39,043 nt of DNA from Candidatus Kuenenia stuttgartensis (lineage in GTDB: Bacteria > Planctomycetota > Planctomycetia > Planctomycetales > Planctomycetaceae): the NCBI GenBank assembly GCA_945904015.1, contig CAMDPK010000061.1:1-39043 (forward strand). Reading direction: 5' to 3'. Each line of letters opens with the position of its first letter. Positions within the stretch are counted from its first letter, which is position 1. Shown one piece after another: positions 33,132 to 39,043 of the stretch. The position numbers were made by a program, and so were the translations under genes. Below the pieces are notes generated by a model. The model had not been told where the DNA came from. It made no database searches and was given only the letters and a program-made list of their open reading frames with translations.

Positions 33132-33965
33132 CTAATCGATTTGGCACAGCAATGAGTCGCGCGTCGTGGGATTGCCGCGACGAGCCTTCGTGGCGGGATG
33201 CAGCGAGACTCCCTTCACCTTCGCATCCGCATCCGGTTTTGTCTTGGTCTTCTGTGGAATACTGTCAACGGCGGTTTTTGCGGCCTTGTTGAGTTCGCCG
33301 AAAAGATCAAGAAGACGATTCAGAGACTCAGTCGTTCGCGTGAGCTCCGGGACGATTTTCTCCATAGCCACACCGAATTCAGCAAGCTCGGCGAAGTCAG
33401 CCGCGTGTTCTTGCATCCGTAAAAGCATGCTTTCCGATCGTCGAATGCTGCTGATCTCTTCCTGGTGAGAACTGAGTATTCCGCTCCAAGCGGTATCCAA
33501 TTGGGTGACGATTGAAGATGCTTTCGCGTAACCGTCCGCCTCATCCGAAACCATCCCGCGCAATTTCTCAGGGACCGGATTACCTTCATTGAGCTCGATC
33601 TCATGCCGGGCTCTTTCTTCTCGGTCGAGAATGCGTTTGCCGAGTTCAGCTAAACGACTGCGTTGTTTTCCTTGATCCGTCGCTAAGGAATTGATGGCCT
33701 CCAGGACGTCCCGGCGTGCTTGAATTGTCGCGGCGACTGCTTTCTTCAAATCATCCGCTGCTGTTGTCATATCTGTCCATTTTGACGGATCAAGTTGCGC
33801 AGGAAGTTTCTCGGTGACATCAGCCATTCGTTGGAGTTTTGCAGCCGCTTCGTTTTCACCCTTGACTCGTGAGTCGCGCAGGTCACGAGTTTCTTGGCCC
33901 GCAATGAAATCCGAACTCGCGAAGCTCACCATGATGGCAACAACAGATAGAAGTTTCCGTAACAT
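33132..33965 (-). CDS. Exported coiled-coil protein, unknown
   Basis: A 277 aa protein with a signal peptide (MLRKLLSVVAIMVSFASSDFIAGQ). The mature part is almost all helical: AAAKLQRMADVTEKLPAQL, DMTTAADDLKKAVAATIQARRD, SRLAELGKRILDREERARHEIEL and later LLRMQEHAADFAELAEFGVAMEKI, ending in a basic segment (KARRGNPTTR). It should be a periplasmic coiled coil. The ATG at 33965 has AAGGAGA 5 bp upstream; the longer frame to 34157 is not needed. It is first in the minus-strand series of envelope genes and faces a divergent region with a possible operator. No family is recognised. Confidence 0.65.
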   Translation of the reverse strand: MLRKLLSVVAIMVSFASSDFIAGQETRDLRDSRVKGENEAAAKLQRMADVTEKLPAQLDPSKWTDMTTAADDLKKAVAATIQARRDVLEAINSLATDQGKQRSRLAELGKRILDREERARHEIELNEGNPVPEKLRGMVSDEADGYAKASSIVTQLDTAWSGILSSHQEEISSIRRSESMLLRMQEHAADFAELAEFGVAMEKIVPELTRTTESLNRLLDLFGELNKAAKTAVDSIPQKTKTKPDADAKVKGVSLHPATKARRGNPTTRDSLLCQID

Positions 33966-34314
33966 GATTCTCTCCTTGGTTTGAAGTTGGTGATTGAAGA
34001 CTCTCAATTGAAAAGTGGAATTCGTAAGGCACCCAGTACTCTGATCATGATCAGCCATTATCAATTTGACCTCGACGCCAGAAATCGTTCCCAGAAAGTG
34101 GTGCGTCGCGAGAAACTCGCAGAGCGCGGATGTGGGCAAGTCCAAATGCTGATTCATGTCCGCGGTCCTTGCAGGTGGCTAGACTTAGTTTTAGGAGTCG
34201 ACCGCGACACAGTTCATTCCGGCGACATCGTTGCCTGTTTCTGGCAGCCACCGCACATTGACACCAAGGAACGAGCGGCTTGCGAATAAACACTTTTCGT
34301 GAGACGATTTCGAT
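33966..34314. promoter_or_regulatory. Divergent intergenic region with a 14-bp dyad
   Basis: A 349-bp gap between the exported coiled-coil gene (minus) and the small acidic gene (plus). It holds the perfect palindrome CTGATCATGATCAG (34041-34054) and an AT-rich stretch (CCATTATCAATTTGACC) beside it. I see no convincing gene in it. It probably contains both promoters, and the dyad could be an operator. Confidence 0.5.
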
Positions 34315-34665
34315 ATGAGCTCTCCTTCAGAAGATCGCCTCGATCGAACAGGCTCGGAGACGGGTCAGGAGGCCGGAGTGGATCACGTCATTGAGACACT
34401 TCGGGCCATGCAACCGGATGCTGATGGACGTGCAACGCCGGAAGAGGTGGCGATGTTCTGCCGCCTGTTCGGACTCGAACCTCCCGCGGACGACAAGGGA
34501 ATTCCGCCGCCATCCGTTGAAGAGAGAAGCCGGCTCCGTATTTGGTTGGAAGATCGCGAGCAGTTGAGTGAGCGAGAGCGTGTGGAATTCATGCGCGCCT
34601 ATCATCGCTCAGCAGCGTGGCGGACTGTCGTGGAAGAATTGTCGCGCGAATTGGGACTACGGTGA
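34315..34665 (+). CDS. Small acidic protein of unknown function, convergent with the sigma-like gene
   Basis: A 116 aa protein starting MSSPSEDRLDRTGSETGQEAGVDHV, with TPEEVAMFCRLFGLEPP, VEERSRLRIWLEDREQLSER and a C-terminal YHRSAAWRTVVEELSRELGLR. It is acidic, helical and lacks membrane segments. Its end overlaps the end of the sigma-like gene by 9 bp on opposite strands. An antagonist or partner of the sigma-like protein is conceivable from position alone; the sequence does not show it. Confidence 0.6.
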   Translation: MSSPSEDRLDRTGSETGQEAGVDHVIETLRAMQPDADGRATPEEVAMFCRLFGLEPPADDKGIPPPSVEERSRLRIWLEDREQLSERERVEFMRAYHRSAAWRTVVEELSRELGLR

Positions 34666-35523
34666 TGAGTTCAACCGCGCGAGTCTGCGCAGATTCGCAA
34701 GTGCTTTGTCTTTTAATTCGCAGACAGTTTGTTTGCGCACGCCGAGCGAAGCCGCAATCTCACTGAGGGATTTCTGCTTCCAAAACAAATCATCGATGAC
34801 CTGAGCCTCTTCGCGCGGGAGCTTCCCTATCCAGCTTTCTAGGAAGTCGAGTCGCTGATCATCATCTGCTTCAATGAGTTCAGAGAGGACTGAATCACTG
34901 CGAGACGGAATTTCAATTTGCAGTAGTGGCTGAGGCAGATGTCGCTCTCGCATGCGCTTTCCAAGAAGAAAGTGGATGGTGGTCGTGAACCAAGCGCCCG
35001 GTTGTCCGTTTTCGCGAGCAGGTTCGTACCATGATGTTCCCGACTCGATTTTTCTGACGATTTTCCAGACCAAATCATGCGAGATGTCACGCAATTCCGT
35101 CAGTGATGCTTCGCGATACGCCTTGGCCGCCAGCTTGTAGGCAACACCGTAGAGCCATCGCGACGATATCACTGCTTGCGCTGAGAGCCGTCTCAACCCA
35201 CCGTCGCAGACGCTCGGAATCTTTTTCCCAAGTCGCGGCGAATTCACGATTAGCCAGTGCCGGTATTCGTTCAATGTGACATGAACGGCACGGAGCTTAT
35301 CACGGTCAAAGAGATTATGAGCGAAGGTCTCGTAATTACGCTCATCGTCAACGCCATCCGTGTCTCGATGAACGCCGAAGAGATCCGCGATTCGTTTTCG
35401 CAATCGGACGTAAAGACGCAGTTCTAACGACAACGCCCTTTTCGAATCGGCAGTATTCGCCAACTCTTCAAAGACTCGACTAACCTCGGTCATCGACATC
35501 AGGCCAACAGCGTGCTCATTCAT
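34657..35523 (-). CDS. Sigma-70-family-like RNA polymerase sigma factor
   Basis: A 288 aa protein. The C-terminal region LPREEAQVIDDLFWKQKSLSEIAASLGVRKQTVCELKDKALANLRRL is a clear sigma region 4 helix-turn-helix. About residues 140-195 (DISHDLVWKIVRKI...PGAWFTTTIHFLLGKRMRER) fit sigma region 2 in pattern, with DLVWKIVRKI in place of the usual DLVQEVF. The N-terminal 135 residues are an extra helical domain not found in typical ECF factors. It should direct RNA polymerase to promoters, perhaps of the element's own genes. The ATG has AAAGGAGA 7 bp upstream. Two small hairpins lie in its upstream region (35555-35571, 35584-35597). Confidence 0.75.
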   Translation of the reverse strand: MNEHAVGLMSMTEVSRVFEELANTADSKRALSLELRLYVRLRKRIADLFGVHRDTDGVDDERNYETFAHNLFDRDKLRAVHVTLNEYRHWLIVNSPRLGKKIPSVCDGGLRRLSAQAVISSRWLYGVAYKLAAKAYREASLTELRDISHDLVWKIVRKIESGTSWYEPARENGQPGAWFTTTIHFLLGKRMRERHLPQPLLQIEIPSRSDSVLSELIEADDDQRLDFLESWIGKLPREEAQVIDDLFWKQKSLSEIAASLGVRKQTVCELKDKALANLRRLARLNSSP

Positions 35524-35769
35524 CGCGAATCTCCTTTACAACCGCTTGAATGGACACTGCTTCATGCAGTGAATTCGATAAGGAACCCTTTTGGGTTTTG
35601 AAGATTGCGAGTGATCTTATCGGCGATGACTGATGCGACCAACGCGGCACTGAATCAGGCTCATTTCCCGATGATTGTTGCGATATCGAGCTTCTTTCAG
35701 CGGAAATCCATATGTGTCCGAACGCCAGTGAGACCGCGTCTTCATGGTAAGCTGGCGATACCGATTCCA

Positions 35770-36339
35770 ATGCAGAGCGTCACGAACGCCAACTTCGGCC
35801 CGCTGGTCGCTTACTTGTTACCGGGTGCGACGGTGTTACTCGGCTTGAGTCCGTTCTCGCCGCTCGTGCGGTCGTGGTTCGCGATCTCGCCTGATGGAAC
35901 ACCCACGATCGGCGGTTTTCTATTCCTCACTGTTGCGTCAATGGGCGTCGGGATGACGGTGAGCGCGATCCGCTGGATCATCATCGACACGCTGCATCGG
36001 TTGACGGGGCTGCCGCTCCCGCCACTCGACTTCTCACGCCTCGGCCCTAACGTCGAAGCATTCGGGCTGCTCATTGAAATTCATTACCGGCACTATCTGG
36101 CCTACGCAAACGAGGCAATTGCACTGATCATCGCCTACATCTGTTACCGCCTGGACCTCGGCCCCACGTTGATGCTCGGATGGATTGACGTCCTCTTCGT
36201 CGTACTCGAAGCCGTCTTCATCATCACGTCGCGGGACACGCTCGGCTTATGTGGCCAGCCACATAAGCGAAGTTATGTGGCGAAGTTGGTTATGTGGCGT
36301 CGATTGAGCGACGTACCTGTTTTGTCGGCTCGAAGCTAG
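35770..36339 (+). pseudogene. Four-helix membrane protein, C-terminus replaced by the RIT element
   Basis: The frame reads MQSVTNANFGPLVAYLLPGATVLLGLSPFS, with helices at about 8-26, 47-72 (GGFLFLTVASMGVGMTVSAIRWIII), 112-132 (AIALIIAYICYRL) and 138-156 (LGWIDVLFVVLEAVFIITSRD). From about residue 157 (after SRDTL) it runs into the TTATGTGGC repeats of the RIT element, giving an unlikely tail GLCGQPHKRSYVAKL. I infer that the element inserted near 36240 and removed or displaced the natural C-terminus. The rest of the gene would be expected beyond the other end of the RIT element. The start ATG at 35770 is chosen because the long upstream frame is unlike protein. Confidence 0.65.
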
Positions 36340-36357
36340 ATCGAGCGCCACATAACC
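36246..36357. repeat. Terminal repeat cluster of the RIT element
   Basis: CTTATGTGGC/GCCACATAAG (36246-36255, 36258-36267) forms a hairpin; GTTATGTGGCG recurs at 36272 and 36289; and the inverted copy CGCCACATAACC lies at 36346-36357, perfectly matching GGTTATGTGGCG at 36288-36299. This mix of direct and inverted copies next to the last recombinase gene marks the element end. Confidence 0.8.
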
Positions 36358-36364
36358 AATCGAA

Positions 36365-37375
36365 CTACAGCGTTCGCAGGAACTCCATCAGTCCTTTGTT
36401 CTCCTTCCACGGCCTGCCGATCTTCTTTCCTTCGACTTCGCAGTTGGCCAAGGCTTTGGCTTTCATTTCCAGATCCACTTCGGCGTACACGTTGGTCGTC
36501 GTCAGCGAGACGTGTCCGAGCCAAGCTCGGATCGTGTTGATGTCCACGCCTGAGCGCAGCAAGTGAGTCGCCGTCGTGTGACGAATCGTGTGCGGGCTGA
36601 CTCGCTTTTTGGCCAAGGACGGCATCCGCTTCGCCGCGCGAAGCGCAGAGCGCTCGACCAGCGTATGAATGCCAAACCGCGTGATGGGTTGGCCGCAGCG
36701 ATTCAGAAACACATGCTCGTTGGGACCGCGACCTTGAACCAAAGCCGACAGTTCACGAATGGCCTGCGCCCACAGAGGGCACCGACGCGGCTTGTTGCCT
36801 TTGCCTCGAATCAAGACCGACGCCAAGTCGCGACCGGGGACTTGAGGCAATGAGAGGTCGCAGATGCGAACTTGGGCCGTTTCATCCGCCCGCGTACCAG
36901 CGTTGTACATGAACAGGAGCAAGGCGTGCTCGCGACGGCCTTGAGCAGTCGTCAGGTCCGGCGTTGCGAGCAGAGCATCCATCTCCGGCTTTTCCAAATA
37001 GGTGACCAGCGTTCGCCGTGCCTTCTTGAACGGCACGGCTCTCACCTGTCCGCACCACTCGACCAACTCCGGTGCATGCACAGCGATGAACCGAGCCAAC
37101 GCGTGAATCGCAGCCAAGCGTTGGTTGCGAGTGGCAATCGAGCATCCTCGCTTCTGCTCCAATTCGCTGAGGAATTGCCGCACGCGGTCCGCCGAGACAT
37201 CGGTCACCGCTAAACGATCCACTGGCTTGCGAGCACGACGAGCAACCATTGGGAGCAACAATCTCAAAGTGTCGCGGTAACTCCGCTGAGTATTTTGGGC
37301 CAGATTCCGCTCGTGGATCATGTGCTCCATCAGGAACCGGCGAACCCACGGACCGAGCAAAGAAGGATCACGCAT
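36365..37375 (-). CDS. RIT tyrosine recombinase, third gene
   Basis: A 336 aa tyrosine recombinase starting MRDPSLLGPWVRRFLMEHMI. The catalytic residues are visible: Arg in YNAGTRADETAQV, Lys in RGKGNKPRRCPL, HTIRHTTATHL (HxxR), the GHVSLTTTNVYAEVD ending with the Tyr nucleophile. The start ATG at 37375 overlaps the stop of the second recombinase by 8 bp, giving coupled translation; the earlier GTG at 37405 is therefore less likely. A roughly 30-residue tail after the nucleophile is typical of the last RIT protein. The gene ends 8 bp before the terminal repeats. Confidence 0.92.
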   Translation of the reverse strand: MRDPSLLGPWVRRFLMEHMIHERNLAQNTQRSYRDTLRLLLPMVARRARKPVDRLAVTDVSADRVRQFLSELEQKRGCSIATRNQRLAAIHALARFIAVHAPELVEWCGQVRAVPFKKARRTLVTYLEKPEMDALLATPDLTTAQGRREHALLLFMYNAGTRADETAQVRICDLSLPQVPGRDLASVLIRGKGNKPRRCPLWAQAIRELSALVQGRGPNEHVFLNRCGQPITRFGIHTLVERSALRAAKRMPSLAKKRVSPHTIRHTTATHLLRSGVDINTIRAWLGHVSLTTTNVYAEVDLEMKAKALANCEVEGKKIGRPWKENKGLMEFLRTL

Positions 37376-38315
37376 GATCGGCCTCCTTGCGGGCATACCG
37401 CTCAAAGCGTTGGCCGGCCTGCTGCAACAATTCCGGCGTCATGGTGAGGTACACTTGCGTCGATGTCGGTTGCGTGTGGCCGAGATAAACGGAGAGGTGA
37501 TACAGCAGACGTTGCACGTCCAGCTCCTGCCGATACCACTCCGTCAGGCGGTGAACCGCGAACGTGTGCCGCAGGTCGTGGAACCGAGGTTGGTAGCGAC
37601 CGCCGTCGGAGCGTTTCACACCCGCGTGTTTCCGTAGGCGCGAGAACGCTTGATCCAACGTCCAAATGGGAATCGCCACTCCATCTCGGCCGACGAAAAA
37701 TGGACTCTCGACGCCAGCCGCTGGATGGTTCACTGCCCGCCAACGCGCGTAGTCGCGAAGCACCTTCGTCAAATCCTTGCCGAGGGGAACCAGCCGAGAC
37801 TTGAAGAATTTCGTTTCCCGGATGGTGAGCAAAGCATTCGGCAAATCCACGTCTGCGATCGGCAAGTCCAGTACTTCTTGACGACGCAGGCCGGCCCCAT
37901 AAGCCGTGAGCAGAATGGCCCGCATTGTCGGCGGTTCGATTCGTCTGGGGTGTCGCCGGAACAACGAGATGGCATCCAGCAATCGTCGGAGTTCCGCGCG
38001 AGAATAAATGTACGGAATGAGTGTCGGGAGCGGCTTGGGCAACTCCGTCGGCAGTGGGGCTTGGTCCACATACCCGCGACTGACCGCGAATTGGAAAAAG
38101 ACCTTGAGCGCCGAATACTTGATGTGCCAGGAGTTGGTCATCGGACCTTTGCCGGCCAAGAACTTGGCGACGTCTTTGACTCGAATTCTGGTGACGCGCG
38201 TCCGTGGTCCGACGGCGCGACCGAAGGACCGCAAGATATCCTCTTTGCAATTGCACACCTCGCCGAGCGTCCGGCGGAAGGTCACGAAAAGTTCGACCAG
38301 ATCGTGGATGTTCAT
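37368..38315 (-). CDS. RIT tyrosine recombinase, second gene
   Basis: A 315 aa recombinase starting MNIHDLVELFVTFRRTLGEV. The catalytic Arg lies in AYGAGLRRQEVLDL, the HxxR in RFHDLRHTFAVHRL, and the nucleophile region is LGHTQPTSTQVYLTM. The start ATG at 38315 overlaps the stop of the first recombinase (ATGA), so the longer frame to 38465 is not used. The three genes should be co-transcribed and the proteins may act together, as proposed for RIT elements. Confidence 0.92.
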   Translation of the reverse strand: MNIHDLVELFVTFRRTLGEVCNCKEDILRSFGRAVGPRTRVTRIRVKDVAKFLAGKGPMTNSWHIKYSALKVFFQFAVSRGYVDQAPLPTELPKPLPTLIPYIYSRAELRRLLDAISLFRRHPRRIEPPTMRAILLTAYGAGLRRQEVLDLPIADVDLPNALLTIRETKFFKSRLVPLGKDLTKVLRDYARWRAVNHPAAGVESPFFVGRDGVAIPIWTLDQAFSRLRKHAGVKRSDGGRYQPRFHDLRHTFAVHRLTEWYRQELDVQRLLYHLSVYLGHTQPTSTQVYLTMTPELLQQAGQRFERYARKEADHA

Positions 38316-39043
38316 AGCAGGCCCTCCAGATCGAAGTCTCCGACGATGCGCAGGGCGGCCAAATCCACCTTGGCATAGATAGCAGTCGTGTCGACCGACT
38401 GGTGTCCCAAGTGGTCGCCGATTTCTTTGAGGGACAAACCCTTCGCCAGCAAGTTGCGAGCACACGCATGGCGCAGCACATGAGCACCGTAATGGGGCAA
38501 GGTCAGTCCCAGCGCGTGCAAGCGCCGGCTGACCATCCCGCCCACGGTCGCGAGATGCATGGGACGAAACGGTGCCAGAACAGTGAGGAATATCTCCCGT
38601 CGATCCGACCGAGGTCGTCCCTCGCGCAAGTAGTGCAGAACGGCATCACCGACAGGACGGCACAACGGGTAGCTCCGTGGCCGCTGTCGTTTGCCGTAGG
38701 TGACGGTCAATAACTCTCGCGCCCAATCGAAGTCCTCCAATCGCAAGGCGACAACTTCCCCGGCGCGCAGGCCGTACACCGACAACAGCAGCAACAAGGC
38801 GCGATCGCGGAGATCGACGGCTTCGTTCCCCTTCGCCGTCGCGATCAGTTTGTTGACGTCGTCCCACGAGGGACCGAGCGGAAGACCTTCGTGCGTGTAC
38901 ACACGCGGAGTTTTGATGGCCGCCGCCAATCTCGGACGGCACCAGCGATGTAATTCCGCAAACCGGAAGAACGGACGAAGGGCACATGCAATCCTCTTCA
39001 CAGTGACGCGCGAGAGGCCATGCTCCTGAATCTTCTCGATCAG
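38312..39043 (-). CDS. RIT tyrosine recombinase, first gene (5' partial)
   Basis: The frame is open to the window edge, so the N-terminus is missing; 243 codons are visible. Arg in VYGLRAGEVVAL, AHVLRHACARNLL (HxxR) and LGHQSVDTTAIYAKVDL with the Tyr nucleophile identify a full catalytic domain. Its stop overlaps the start of the second recombinase. The visible N-terminal part reads LIEKIQEHGLSRVTVKRIAC at the edge. Confidence 0.9.
   Translation of the reverse strand: MIEKIQEHGLSRVTVKRIACALRPFFRFAELHRWCRPRLAAAIKTPRVYTHEGLPLGPSWDDVNKLIATAKGNEAVDLRDRALLLLLSVYGLRAGEVVALRLEDFDWARELLTVTYGKRQRPRSYPLCRPVGDAVLHYLREGRPRSDRREIFLTVLAPFRPMHLATVGGMVSRRLHALGLTLPHYGAHVLRHACARNLLAKGLSLKEIGDHLGHQSVDTTAIYAKVDLAALRIVGDFDLEGLL

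Larger units (their letters stand above)
21985..36245. mobile_element. Integrated element in tRNA-Arg, right end not identified
   Basis: The element is bounded on the left by the broken tRNA. Inside are an integrase, an excisionase-like gene, a replication-relaxation protein, a VirD4/TraG-like ATPase, envelope proteins and a sigma-like factor. The genes are mostly short, on the minus strand, and unlike the housekeeping genes to the left. The far end is not identified: the RIT element interrupts the region at about 36245 and the window then ends. It is classed as a possible integrative conjugative or mobilisable element; no VirB4, pilus or MOB-type relaxase gene is visible. Confidence 0.7.
36246..39043 (-). 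mobile_element. Recombinase-in-trio (RIT) element, partial
   Basis: Three overlapping tyrosine recombinase genes on one strand with repeats beyond the last gene form the known RIT arrangement. The other end, with its matching repeats, lies past 39043. The element disrupts the membrane protein gene at 35770. Confidence 0.88.

Noticed and set aside
32949..33155. 68-codon plus-strand frame in the envelope gene group
   Set aside because: It contains the terminator-like hairpin at 33023-33046, overlaps the end of the 33132 gene and has no ribosome binding site; only its last 20 residues look protein-like.

Overview
The window looks like a chromosome segment of a planctomycete carrying one border of a large integrated element. 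Several things point to Planctomycetes: a DUF1501 protein with a twin-arginine signal; tetrahydromethanopterin-linked C1 genes (fae, mtdB and a neighbouring ATP-grasp gene) in an otherwise bacterial gene set; long Lys/Gln-rich coiled-coil membrane proteins; and short palindromic repeats scattered between and inside genes. These assignments come from protein motifs read by eye; no database search was run.

Region 1 (1-21.95 kb) is ordinary chromosome. It opens with the end of a DUF1016/YhcG-type PDDEXK nuclease gene and a decayed stretch holding the C-terminal half of a FabL/FabI-like enoyl reductase. On the minus strand follow an alpha/beta hydrolase, a DUF1854 protein overlapping an ABC exporter, and a coiled-coil membrane protein. 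Next come rhamnulokinase, two unknown genes, a DUF1501 protein, an ABM-fold protein, GAPDH with a strong terminator, and a rhomboid protease with unusual extensions. The C1 block (ATP-grasp, fae, mtdB) is followed by a U32 peptidase-family protein whose start overlaps the mtdB stop, then ilvN and ilvC. Palindromic repeat families lie in several gaps, and two copies sit in frame inside coding sequence (ATP-grasp and U32).

Region 2 (about 21.98-36.24 kb) is an integrated element. Just after ilvC, a tRNA-Arg(CCG) gene is intact up to the 3' side of its anticodon stem and then stops matching. About 160 bp further on is a tyrosine integrase, with an excisionase-like gene ending tail-to-tail on it. 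The cargo is mostly on the minus strand and mostly unfamiliar. It includes small CxxC...CxxxH proteins, two paralogous 84-88 aa proteins, a replication-relaxation family protein, a VirD4/TraG/HerA-like ATPase, and a group of envelope proteins (periplasmic coiled coil, four-helix membrane protein, vWA-like lipoprotein, membrane-anchored coiled coil). A sigma-factor-like protein faces a small acidic protein tail-to-tail. No VirB4, pilus or classical relaxase gene is visible. This is either a reduced conjugative/mobilisable element or an uncharacterised envelope-associated ATPase system, and it is the best candidate here for something undescribed.

Region 3 (36.24-39.04 kb) is a recombinase-in-trio (RIT) element. 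It has three overlapping tyrosine recombinase genes on the minus strand, the first running off the window, and its visible end is a cluster of direct and inverted TTATGTGGC repeats. It appears to have landed in, and replaced the end of, a membrane protein gene of region 2.
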